Shown: piece by piece, positions 1-11,400 of the stretch
Numbering within the stretch: position 1 is the first letter of the stretch
Layout: each line of letters begins with the position of its first letter
Assembly (NCBI GenBank): GCA_049487715.1
Contig: CP150587.1
Span: 62,001-126,000, forward strand
DNA: 64,000 nucleotides
Source of the DNA: Pycnococcus provasolii
Taxonomy: Eukaryota > Chlorophyta > Pseudoscourfieldiophyceae > Pseudoscourfieldiales
Direction of reading: 5' to 3'
Program-made: the position numbers and the translations under genes
Notes under the pieces: model-generated
Told to the model about the DNA's origin: nothing
The model's database searches: none
What the model saw: the letters and a program-made list of their open reading frames with translations, nothing else

Positions 1-470
1 CCAAACTCAACGAACCGCCGCCGGCGCGTACCGTGCTGAACGGAATCTCCGAAAGAGACGCACTAGGCACGGAGCCGCCGACGGCGCCGGCGAGGAGGCG
101 GCCAACAACGGCACCCGCCGTGCCTTTCGCACGCCCTCTCGTCGACCAGCCGATCGCGGTGCGCACGCCAGCAGACGAACGGAACCGACGCGCGCGCCAG
201 GAGAGGTGGAGTGCAAAACAGGACCACGCGAGGCGCAGCAAGGCGCCTGGCATCGGCCGGTCGCCGGGCATCGAGCCGTTCGCCGACGGCGGGCTTCAGG
301 ACGAACACGCGAAAGGACGACCTGTTGGCCACCGTCCAACGGGCGTGCGTGCTGACCCGGTGCGCGACCGCACGTCGGAGGCGTTCGTGCGCCGCATGCG
401 CGCCGCGAGGAGTAAGCACGACGATTTGCAGAAGAAAATCGGCATACAGCGCACGCCAGGATTGGAGTAG
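1..470 (+). CDS. Partial hypothetical protein, C-terminal end
   Basis: A reading frame is open from the left edge of the window to a TAG at 468-470, so this would be the C-terminal ~156 residues of a longer protein. It is Arg/Pro/Ala-rich, with a charged stretch containing DERNRRARQERW and the end DDLQKKIGIQRTPGLE. The DNA is GC-rich and other frames are also open over much of it, so the frame choice is uncertain. I chose this one because it has no stop back to the edge and its composition looks most protein-like. No family is recognised. Confidence 0.35.
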   Translation, partial: KLNEPPPARTVLNGISERDALGTEPPTAPARRRPTTAPAVPFARPLVDQPIAVRTPADERNRRARQERWSAKQDHARRSKAPGIGRSPGIEPFADGGLQDEHAKGRPVGHRPTGVRADPVRDRTSEAFVRRMRAARSKHDDLQKKIGIQRTPGLE

Positions 471-1021
471 TGTACAATCGTGTATCCCAAAAATGAAAAG
501 CCGTTATTTTCTGAGATGTGTGTGTGTGTTGTATAATTACTGACGGAGGTTGGCAAGAAGAGCGCGCGAAAGTGGCGTCACATGCACGCGGACGCGGCGA
601 AGTTAGGGGGGGAAGAGGCCCCCCCGCCCTCTTGGGGGGGGGGGTTTTTCCCGGGGGGACGGCCCGCGGGGGGGGGGGGTTAAAAACGGGGGGGTTCTTT
701 TCAGGGGGGGGGTCGACGACAGGGGATGTACACGAGCGTCATTGTCACCCACCTTCTCCTTGTAGTGGTGACGGGCGAGTACTTCACTGTGGTGGTATTT
801 TTTTGTGTGGCTACATCGTACACACTCACAGTTCATCGAATAATGTGTTTAACTACTACGTTTGTGTAGTACCTATTTACATGTGGTTTGTTTACGACGA
901 TATACACAACCAAAAAAATTACACCCGATATATACACCCAATGTACTGTTATTAACAACGACGACGACGACGACGACGACAACGATGATAGCAACCACCA
1001 CCACAGGTTCCAAACACGCAC
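471..1021. other. Intergenic, low-complexity DNA
   Basis: No credible gene is seen. The stretch holds a short GT run near 518-530, long G tracts at 605-715 and an ACG trinucleotide run at 958-981. AT-rich sequence with TATA-like strings lies around 895-945. Confidence 0.6.
605..715. repeat. G-homopolymer-rich tract
   Basis: Several runs of 7 to 12 G, broken by short C and T runs, lie within about 110 bases. The texture is unlike the flanks and resembles the larger G/T tract at 34694-35092. It may be a real low-complexity tract or a low-quality assembly patch. Confidence 0.6.
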
Positions 1022-1537
1022 TCAAGCTGCGGCCGCAACTCCGTTCTTAACAACAGTCGGCTTCATGCGCACCTTGCGCACTTCGTTATACTCCCAGGTA
1101 TAGTTTTGGAGAAGCGCTAAGAAGCGCGCCTCGTGGTGGGAAGACGAAGTGGAATATCGAAAGTGCTGCACGATATCGTCCGTGTCATCGCCGTCACATC
1201 CCATGCTGACGATGTTCCCGCCACAGGCTTCGCATTCGTTCCCCTTCACCCGCGAGAACTTCTCCTCTTCTCCACAGGGAAAGAGTCGTTTCTTTGACCT
1301 AGACGCGTGCTCGTAGAGCTCAGTCAGCTCACCACCACTCCCTGCATGCTCAAGCTTGTGCTGGTGGTGCTGCTCCGAGTAGTTTCTGCTGCCGAGAGGC
1401 AAGGAGTCGTTGACATTCACGTGAAGATCAAGCTCCACCACAACCCAAGAAGGGGCCGACGAGTCGGAGTCCGACGACAAGGAGGAGGAGGAGGCAACCA
1501 CCATCTGTTGTTGTGTGCTGCTAATCGGCGACGACAT
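1022..1537 (-). CDS. Hypothetical protein, 171 aa
   Basis: An ATG at 1537 opens 171 residues ending at the stop at 1022-1024. The N-terminal third is Ser-rich and acidic (SSSLSSDSDSSAPS). The middle has a small cysteine cluster, CEACGGNIVSMGC, that could bind a metal or form a disulfide. The C-terminal third reads like folded protein with aromatic residues (ARFLALLQNYTWEYNEVRK). I recognise no family. It lies upstream of, and on the same strand as, giant gene A, about 0.9 kb away. Composition and a plain ATG start support a real gene, but short size and lack of homology keep confidence moderate. Confidence 0.5.
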   Translation of the reverse strand: MSSPISSTQQQMVVASSSSLSSDSDSSAPSWVVVELDLHVNVNDSLPLGSRNYSEQHHQHKLEHAGSGGELTELYEHASRSKKRLFPCGEEEKFSRVKGNECEACGGNIVSMGCDGDDTDDIVQHFRYSTSSSHHEARFLALLQNYTWEYNEVRKVRMKPTVVKNGVAAAA

Positions 1538-2448
1538 GGAAGAGCACCTTAAGGACTCAGGTGAAAGAATACAACAATGAGCGAACCAATAGTAGTAAGT
1601 TAAGTTTGATTATTCTTCTTCGGACGGAGAGAGAGAGGCAGGCTGGTTGAGGCGCCCCCTTCTATTATAACTAAGGTAGTGACTAGACTGGCAGCAGATA
1701 CTCCCAATATTCGGTTACGCTTACAATAGTCGAGCTAATAGAGGGGGAACGCTGACCGAATATTGGCCGAATATTCTGTAGGTACAGACTGTACACTGTA
1801 CCGTACAATAAAAGGCTTTTTTTGGCTTTTTTTTTTACGGAAAAAAGTTATACCGACCAAATACTATTGTGCTGTGCTGTGCTGTGCTATATATATATGT
1901 AGGCTGTCCTGTGTGTGTTTTTTGTTTTCATTGGTTGGTCCCGTAATTTCCGCATCCTGGCTTTATTATGGAGTAGTCTGGGGAAGAAGGCTGGATTTCC
2001 GTTTTTTTTGCAACTTTTGGGGATGGATTTCTTGCTTGTTGGGAGGGATGACAGGCTTGGGGAAGATTGCAGGCTGGATTTGCTGATCCATGCGAGATTT
2101 TGTCCAGATTTCGCATGGTGTGTGTGCCTGGTTTCGTGGGTGCCTGGCGTATCCTACAGTATCTGGACAAACGACGATAGATGTCGGGTGTCGACATGTC
2201 GTTGTTGGTTCGAGAGGGCACCTGGTGACTTGGTGAAATGGTGAGACTCATTTCTTTCTGAGCAACTTCTTGACCACCCTCCACCCCGATGTATGTGAGT
2301 GTGGTGGTGGTCAGGACTCACTCAGGATGTGGGTGGGACCCATTATTTGTTTGACCCACTCATCTAGGCTCAAAACAAATTTAAGTGGTCCTCCCGAGGT
2401 CCCCATGATCTACAAAAAAAATCAAAAGTAAAATTGCAAAACCCACCG
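1538..2448. other. Intergenic region downstream of gene A
   Basis: No gene is seen. The stretch contains repeated CCGAATATT words around 1755-1780, a TGTGC/TA-rich run at 1870-1900 and AT-rich sequence. The part next to 2449 should hold the 3' UTR of gene A on the minus strand. Confidence 0.55.
2405..2441 (-). repeat. 3'-end element shared with the J-protein gene
   Basis: On the minus strand, just after the stop of gene A, the text reads TTGCAATTTTACTTTTGA, then a T run, then GTAGATCAT. Nearly the same string follows the stop codon of the J-domain protein gene at 45968-46004. The position right after a stop codon in both cases suggests a 3' UTR element or the end of a dispersed repeat. Confidence 0.6.
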
Positions 2449-5400
2449 CTAGACGCCAGTCAACACTTTTCGCAGCACAAACGCAGCCGCGAATCCCACC
2501 GCGGTGGCAATGCCAATCACGCGCGCACCCTTCTTCTTCTTCTTCTTCTTCTTTGGCAACTTTTGCGCCTCCTCCACAGCATCCTCCACAGCCTCCCTTG
2601 CTCTGTCACTCTCCAAGGCGGCGCCATGAACTTCTTGCTGACGCCTCGTACGAATCCACTCTAAAGCTGCCACGTCAGCCTCCGCCTTCGCGAGCTCCTC
2701 CTTAGCCTCGTCAACCTTTTCCGCGGCGGCGGCAACGTCCCTCGTCGCCTCACTCACAGCCTTGCTAGCTGCCACAGCCACCTGCGTTTTCGCGAGCGCC
2801 TCCTCATTCGCCCGGGCGGCTTCTGCCTCAGCGTTCGTGAGGAACTGGTTGACAGTCTTGTCCAACGCAGAAGAGGCTGCCGACTCGGCTGCCCACTCCT
2901 CCATCCTTGCGTGCGCCAGTGAAGCCTCCGCGGACGCGAGATGCGCGGCCATGGTGACCACCTTCAGCTCGAGCATTCGCGCCTCGTCAATGCGACGTGC
3001 GATGACCTCAGATAATCTCGTCACGTCAGCTTGCGCAAGTGCCTCAAAATCTGGCCTCATCCTTGCGGCAACTTCCACCTCATACTGATTCGCTTTGGTA
3101 GCTGCATCTGTTGCCTGCGAATTCGCCAGTGAAATCGCCTCGGCAGCGGCAGCCGCAGCCATCTCCGCCTCAGCCCTTGCGGCAGCGGCAGCATGCTCCT
3201 GCGCGTGTGCAATTTCTGCGGCGGCTTCCGCAGCCTTCCTTTCCGCCTCCGCCTTAGCAGCCGCAGCATTCGCAGCGTGCTGCTTGTGCATCTTTGCCTC
3301 TGCTGCTGCGGCGGCAGCCCCCTGCTCCGCCCAGATTTTCTCCTGGTCTCGCGCTTCGATTTCTTGTCGAAGCTTCGCCTTCGCCTCAGCCACAGCCTGT
3401 TCTCTCGCGTCAAGTTTCTCATGTGCAATGGAGAAAGGGTCCGTGGAGGCAGGCTTATCATCCCGCAATGGTTTCACGTCCTGTTCTATGGGGTGCGACA
3501 CAGGTGGCTCAAGTTTTGCTCGTTGATATGCCTCAGCACGCTCCTTAGCCTCCTGTTGTCGCCTAGAATCCAGCTCAGCTCGAGCCTTCTCATCCTTTGC
3601 AATCTGCTCTTCCAGTAACGCCCTTTGTCGAGCAATTTCCAAGGACGACGGCTCTTGTGGCGTTTGAGTGACTGGCGGTGTTTTAGGAGTCTGCGGCGAC
3701 GGCGGCTTAGTCGGTGGGGTGGGAGGCACATCCTTCGCCTCCGCGAACGCCTTTGCCCGAGCATCAGCCTCCCTCTGCCGTTTCAGCATGAGCTCGGCAC
3801 GAGCCTTCACATCCGCGGGAGGTGGTGCCTTTGCAGGTGGCACGGGTGGCGCAGGTGCGGAAGGAGCCTCCGCCTTAGCAGATGCATAAGCCCGTGCTCG
3901 TTCCTCAGCCTCCTTCGCCCGCCTCATATTCAAATGCTCGCGAATCTTAGCATCAGCAGCAGCCTTCGTACGCGCCTCCTCATCCGCCTCCATACGCGCC
4001 TGATGAGATGGCGGCGGCGAGGACACAGAAGCTGTTGAGGCGGGCTCTGAAGGTGGTTCGGACTTGGCCTGCGCGTACGCCTTCGCACGTTCCTCCGCCT
4101 GCTTCTTACGCTGCATGTCGAGCTGCTCGCGCGCTTTCGCATCCGCAAGTGCTTTCGCCTCCGCCTCGCGTCGCGACTGGTCATCCTGCTGCGGACGCAT
4201 GCGAGGAGCGGGCGCCGGCGGTGATGCGGGCACACGGGCGGGCGTGGCAGTCGCCTTCGCCGCCGCGAATGCCTTTGCACGCTCTTCGGCTTGCTTCGCC
4301 GCCTCGGCGCGTCTTGCCTGTTCGTCGGTTTGCTGCGGCACATGTGCAGGCGCCGCTGGTGCAAGTGGAGCGACAGGCGTGGGTGCCTCGGACTTGGCCT
4401 GCGCGTACGCCTTCGCACGTTCCTCCGCCTGCTTCTTACGCTGCATGTCGATCTGCTCGCGCGCTTTCGCATCCGCAAGTGCTTTCGCCTCCGCCTCGCG
4501 TCGCGACTGGTCATCCTGCTGCGGACGCATGCGAGGAGCAGGCGCCGGCGGTGATGCGGGCACACTGGCGGGCGTGGCAGTCGCCTTCGCCGCCGCGAAT
4601 GCCTTTGCACGCTCTTCGGCTTGCTTCGCCGCATCGGCGCGTCTTGCCTGTTCGTCGGTTTGCTGCGGCACATGTGCAGGCGCCGCTGGTGCAGGCGGAG
4701 CGACAGGCGTGGGTGCCTCGGACTTGGCCTGCGCGTACGCCTTCGCACGCTCCTCCGCCTGCTTCTTACGCTGCATGTCGAGCTGCTCGCGCGCTTTCGC
4801 ATCCGCAAGTGCTTTCGCCTCCGCCTCGCGTCGCGACTGGTCATCCTGCTGCGGACGCATGCGAGGAGCGGGCGCCGGCGGTGATGCGGGCACACTGGCG
4901 GGCGTGGCAGTCGCCTTCGCCGCCGCGAATGCCTTTGCACGCTCTTCGGCTTGCTTCGCCGCATCGGCGCGTCTTGCCTGTTCGTCGGTTTGCTGCGGCA
5001 CATGTGCAGGCGCCGCTGGTGCAGGCGGAGCGACAGGTGTGGGTGCCTCGGACTTGGCCTGCGCGTACGCCTTCGCACGCTCCTCCGCCTGCTTCTTACG
5101 CTGCATGTCGAGCTGCTCGCGCGCTTTCGCATCCGCAAGTGCTTTCGCCTCCGCTTCTTTTGTCTTAGCATCGGAAGCACGCGCCGCCACGGGTGATGCT
5201 GGTGCAGCGGGCAGAGATGCAAACTGAGCAGCCTTCGCCGCAGCGAAAGCCTTCGCACGCGTTGCGGCCTCCTCCTGCTGCATCTTGCTACGTGCCTCGC
5301 GAAGCTTGGCATCTGCCGCAGCGGTGGCGCGCGTTTGCTCGAGCTTCTGCTCTCGTGTCGGCTGTGGTCGTGCCTGAGGCGTTGGCGCCGCCGGCGGAAT

Positions 5401-8400
5401 GACAGGCGCAGGTATGGGCGTCGCCGCCTTGAAGTCTGCGAATGCCTTTGCGCGCGCTTCGGCTTCCTTCTTGCGAATGGCCTGCAGCTCTTCTCGCGCC
5501 TTCGCGTCCGCGGCGGCGCGAGCCCGTGCCTGCTCGTCGGACACCTGCTTGGCCTGTTGTCGCAGCTGAGGCGACGGTGCGGCTTGGGGGACAGACGCGG
5601 GTGCAGCGGGTGCAGCGGATGCGGCTTGCGGCGCTGGCGTCGCTGCCTTCGCCTCGGCGAATGCCCGTGCTCGTTCCTCAGCCTCCTTCTGTCGTCGATC
5701 GTTAAGATGATCGCGGACCTTCGCGTCTGCTGCGGATTTTGCCATCGCTTCTGCCTCAGCTTGCTGACGCTTCGCAGTCATGCGTTCCTCAGTCTGTTTC
5801 TGTCGTGACCAGAGTCTCAGATTCCTCTCTGCCTGCTCTTGTCGTTCTTTGTTGAGCATATCTTGAGCCGGCGACGTGGCACGTGGCGACAGGGGTGGTG
5901 ATACGGACGGCGATGCTGACGGCGACACCTGTTTCGCAGCAGCGTACGCCTTCGCACGTTCCTCCGCCTGCTTCTTACGCTGCATGTCGAGCTGCTCGCG
6001 CGCATTCGCATCCGCAAGTGCTTTTGCCTCCGCCTCGCGTCGCGACTGGTCATCCTGCTGCGGACGCATGCGAGGAGCGGGCGCCGGCGGTGATGCGGGC
6101 ACACGGGCGGGCGTGGCAGTCGCCTTCGCCGCCGCGAATGCCTTTGCACGCTCTTCGGCTTGCTTCGCCGCATCGGCACGTCTTGCCTGTTCGTCGGTTT
6201 GCTGCGGCACAGGTGCAGGCGCCGCTGGTGCAGGCGGAGCGACAGGCGTGGGTGTCTCGGACTTGGCCTGCGCGTACGCCTTCGCACGTTCCTCCGCCTG
6301 CTTCTTACGCTGCATGTCGAGCTGCTCGCGCGCTTTCGCATCCGCAAGTGCTTTTGCCTCCGCCTCGCGTCGCGACTGGTCATCCTGCTGCGGACGCATG
6401 CGAGGAGCGGGCGCCGGCGGTGATGCGGGCACACGGGCGGGCGTGGCAGTCGCCTTCGCCGCCGCGAATGCCTTTGCACGCTCTTCGGCTTGCTTCGCCG
6501 CATCGGCACGTCTTGCCTGTTCGTCGGTTTGCTGCGGCACATGTGCAGGCGCCGCTGGTGCAGGCGGAGCGACAGGCGTGGGTGCCTCGGACTTGGCCTG
6601 CGCGTACGCCTTCGCACGCTCCTCCGCCTGCTTCTTACGCTGCATGTCGAGCTGCTCGCGCGCTTTCGCATCCGCAAGTGCTTTCGCCTCCGCTTCTTTT
6701 GTCTTAGCATCGGAAGCACGCGCCGCCACGGGTGATGCTGGTGCAGCGGGCAGAGATGCAAACTGAGCAGCCTTCGCCGCAGCGAAAGCCTTCGCACGCG
6801 TTGCGGCCTCCTCCTGCTGCATCTTGCTACGTGCCTCGCGAAGCTTGGCATCTGCCGCAGCGGTGGCGCGCGTTTGCTCGAGCTTCTGCTCTCGTGTCGG
6901 CTGTGGTCGTGCCTGAGGCGTTGGCGCCGCCGGCGGAATGACAGGCGCAGGTATGGGCGTCGCCGCCTTGAAGTCTGCGAATGCCTTTGCGCGCGCTTCG
7001 GCTTCCTTCTTGCGAATGGCCTGCAGCTCTTCTCGCGCCTTCGCGTCCGCGGCGGCGCGAGCCCGTGCCTGCTCGTCGGACACCTGCTTGGCCTGTTGTC
7101 GCAGCTGAGGCGACGGTGCGGCTTGGGGGACAGACGCGGGTGCAGCGGGTGCAGCGGATGCGGCTTGCGGCGCTGGCGTCGCTGCCTTCGCCTCGGCGAA
7201 TGCCCGTGCTCGTTCCTCAGCCTCCTTCTGTCGTCGATCGTTAAGATGATCGCGGACCTTCGCGTCTGCTGCGGATTTTGCCATCGCTTCTGCCTCAGCT
7301 TGCTGACGCTTCGCAGTCATGCGTTCCTCAGTCTGTTTCTGTCGTGACCAGAGTCTCAGATTCCTCTCTGCCTGCTCTTGTCGTTCTTTGTTGAGCATAT
7401 CTTGAGCCGGCGACGTGGCACGTGGCGACAGGGGTGGTGATACGGACGGCGATGCTGACGGCGACACCTGTTTCGCAGCAGCGTACGCCTTCGCACGTTC
7501 CTCCGCCTGCTTCTTACGCTGCATGTCGAGCTGCTCGCGCGCCTTCAAGTCCGCGGCAGCTTGCGCTTTGGCCTGGTCATCCTGCTGCTGTCGCACATGC
7601 GCTTGTTGCGATGCGTTTGCTGATACCGCAGTAGGGATGGCACGTGCAGGCGTGGATGTTGCGGCCTTCGCATCGGCGAATGCCTTTGCGCGTTCGTCAG
7701 CTTTGGATTTGCGTTGCGCGTTGAGCTGTGCACGAGCGTGTGCATCCGCAGCTGCCTTAATGCGTAACTGCTCTTCTGCGTGTTGTTGTGTCATGTTTGT
7801 GGTTGAAGCCTCGATAGCATTTTCACGTGCCGCCGCAATTCGCTCACGCATGGTCTTCAACTCATCCCGCGCATTTGATGCCCATGCAGCAATTCCTTTC
7901 GCTTCTTCTTCGCCCACTGGCTCATCGTTCTTTTTACTCTTACTCCAAGGTTGCATAGTTTCGTCTTGCGACCAGGGTGCTGAAGGCGCAAAGGATGCCT
8001 CCTTTGCCTCCAAAAACGCCTTCGCTCGGTCCTCCGCCTGCTTTTGGCGTTGTGCGTTCAACGCCTCTCGTGCTTGCGCGTCAGCCTTCGCCTTCGCCTG
8101 CGCTTCGGCCTGAGCTTGCTGCTGTGTCTGCGCGCGCGCTGGCAGCGCTGGCGTACGAGCCGGCACCGCCGGAGCCGCCGCTGATGCGGCGACTGCGCGT
8201 GGCGAGGATGGTGGAGAAGAGGATGGCGACGACTCCTTCGCAGCCGCGAACAAGCGAGCTCGATCCTCCGCCTGCTTTTGACGTTGTGCGTTCAACGCCT
8301 CTCGTGCTTGCGCGTCAGCCTTCGCCTTCGCCTGCGCTTCGGCCTGAGCTTGCTGCTGTGTCTGCGCGCGCGCTGGCGGCGCTGGCGTACGAGCCGGCAC

Positions 8401-11400
8401 CGCCGGAGCCGCCGCTGATGCGGCGACTGCGCGTGGCGAGGATGGTGGAGAAGAGGATGGCGACGACTCCTTCGCAGCCGCGAACAAGCGAGCTCGATCC
8501 TCCGCCTGCTTTTGACGTTGTGCGTTCAACGCCTCTCGTGCTTGCGCGTCAGCCTTCGCCTTCGCCTGCGCTTCGGCCTGAGCTTGCTGCTGTGTCTGCG
8601 CGCGCGCTGGCAGCGCTGGCGTACGAGCCGGCACCGCCGGAGCCGCCGCTGATGCGGCGACTGCGCGTGGCGAGGATGGTGGAGAAGAGGATGGCGACGA
8701 CTCCTTCGCAGCCGCGAACAAGCGAGCTCGATCCTCCGCCTGCTTTTGACGTTGTGCGTTCAACGCCTCTCGTGCCTGCGCGTCAGCCTTCGCCTTCGCC
8801 TGCGCTTCGGCCTGAGCTTGCTGCTGTGTCTGCGCGCGCGCTGGCAGCGCTGGCGTACGAGCCGGCATCGCCGGAGCCGCCGCTGATGCGGCGACTGCGC
8901 GTGGCGAGGATGGTGGAGAAGAGGATGGCGACGACTCCTTCGCAGCCGCGAACAAGCGAGCTCGATCCTCCGCCTGCTTTTGACGTTGTGCGTTCAACGC
9001 CTCTCGTGCTTGCGCGTCAGCCTTCGCCTTCGCCTGCGCTTCGGCCTGAGCTTGCTGCTGTGTCTGCGCGCGCGCTGGCGGCGCTGGCGTACGAGCCGGC
9101 ACCGCCGGAGCCGCCGCTGATGCGGCGACTGCGCGTGGCGAGGATGGTGGAGAAGAGGATGGCGACGACTCTTTCGCAGCCGCGAACAAGCGAGCTCGAT
9201 CCTCCGCCTGCTTTTGACGTTGTGCGTTCAACGCCTCTCGTGCTTGCGCGTCAGCCTTCGCCTTCGCCTGCGCTTCGGCCTGAGCTTGCTGCTGTGTCTG
9301 CGCGCGCGCTGGCAGCGCTGGCGTACGAGCCGGCATCGCCGGAGCCGCCGCTGATGCGGCGACTGCGCGTGGCGAGGATGGTGGAGAAGAGGATGGCGAC
9401 GACTCCTTCGCAGCCGCGAACAAGCGAGCTCGATCCTCCGCCTGCTTTTGACGTTGTGCGTTCAACGCCTCTCGTGCTTGCGCGTCAGCCTTCGCCTTCG
9501 CCTGCGCTTCGGCCTGAGCTTGCTGCTGTGTCTGCGCGCGCGCTGGCAGCGCTGGCGTACGAGCCGGCATCGCCGGAGCCGCCGCTGACGCGGCGACTGC
9601 GCGTGGCGAGGATGGTGGAGAAGAGGATGGCGACGACTCCTTCGCAGCCGCGAACAAGCGAGCTCGATCCTCCGCCTGCTTTTGACGTTGTGCGTTCAAC
9701 GCCTCTCGTGCCTGCGCGTCAGCCTTCGCCTTCGCCTGCGCTTCGGCCTGAGCTTGCTGCTGTGTCTGCGCGCGCGCTGGCGGCGCTGGCGTACGAGCCG
9801 GCACCGCCGGAGCCGCCGCTGATGCGGCGACTGCGCGTGGCGAGGATGGTGGAGAAGAGGATGGCGACGACTCCTTCGCAGCCGCGAACAAGCGAGCTCG
9901 ATCCTCCGCCTGCTTTTGACGTTGTGCGTTCAACGCCTCTCGTGCCTGCGCGTCAGCCTTCGCCTTGGCCTGCGCCTCAATTTTCTTCTGATCTGTGTGC
10001 GATTGAGCAAATGCTGCACGGGCAGCGAAAGGAATCGGTGCAGCTGGTGCAGACGTTGATGCAAACTGAGCAGCCTTCGCCTCCGCAAACGCCTTAGCGC
10101 GGGTTGCCGCCTCCTGCTGTTGCATTTGGTTTCGTGCCCCGCGAAGCTTCGCATCGGCAGCAGCCTTAATGCGGGCTTGCTCCAGTTTCTGCTCTCGCGT
10201 CTGCTGGGGTGGCGCCTGCGGAACGACTGGTGCCGTCTGCGGAATGACCGGCGCCGGCGCCGGCGTCGAGGCTTTGTAATCCGCATATGCTTTCGCGCGC
10301 GCTTCTGCGTCCTTATTCCGACGGTTTTGCAGCTCCTCTCGAGCCTTGGCAGCAGCTGCCGCATTTTCCCTTGCCTTGTCATCCGCTTGCTGCTTTGCCT
10401 CTTGTCGCAGCTGAGGCGACGGCACCGCTGGCGAAACAGAAGCGGGTGACGTGTAGGCGGCTTGAGGCGGTGGCGTCGCCGCCTTCGCCTCAGCGAATGC
10501 CCTTGCTCGAAGTTCCGCCTCCTTCTGTCGACGATCATTGAGATGACTGCGAATCTTTGCGTCGGCTGCAAGTTTCGCAGCAGAATCTGCCTCAGCTTGC
10601 TGAAGCATCGCCGTCATGCGCTCCTCGGTCTGTTTCTGTCGTGACCAGATACGCAACGCCGCCTCCGCCTGCTCTTGTCGTTCTTTGTTGAGCACATCTT
10701 GAGCCGGCGACGTCGCGCGAGGTGATAAGGGTGGTGACGATGTCGGGGAAATTATTGGAGATGATGACGGCGACGCCTGCTTCGCCGCAGCATACGCCTG
10801 CGCGCGAGCGTCCGCCTGCTTTTGACGCTGAGCATCGCGCTGCTCGCGCGCCCTCAAGTCAGCCGCAGCTTGCGCCCTCGCCTGCTCGTCCGCCTGCTGC
10901 TTCGATTGCGCCTGCACTTGCGGCGAGGGAACTGCCGGCGCCGGAGCAGATGATGGCATCGCACGGGGCGACGGCAGCGGCGACGCCTGCTTCGCCGCAG
11001 CATACGCCTGCGCGCGAGCGTCCGCCTGCTTCTGACGCTGAGCATCGAGCTGCTCGCGCGCCCTCAAGTCAGCCGCAGCTTGTGCTCTCGCCTGCTCGTC
11101 CGCTTGCTGCTTCGATTGCGCCTGCACTTGCGGCGAGGGAACTGCCGGCGCCGGAGCAGATGACGGCATCGCACGGGGCGACGGCGGCGGCGACGCCTGC
11201 TTCGCCGCAGCATACGCCTGCGCGCGAGCGTCCGCCTGCTTCTGACGCTGAGCATCGAGCTGCTCGCGCGCCCTCAAGTCAGCCGCAGCTTGTGCCCTCG
11301 CCTGCTCGTCCGCCTGCTGCTTCGATTGCGCCTGCGCTTGCGGCGAGGGAACTGCCGGCACTGCTGCAGATGATGGCATCGCACGGGGCGACGGCGGCGG

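Noticed and set aside
518-955. Plus-strand open frame through the G tracts
   Set aside because: It runs through homopolymers and microsatellite, with no domain and implausible composition.
2200-2240. tRNA gene (GGTTCGA-like string)
   Set aside because: No acceptor-stem pairing or anticodon arm could be fitted. I found no convincing tRNA or rRNA anywhere in the window, though a covariance-model scan would be decisive.
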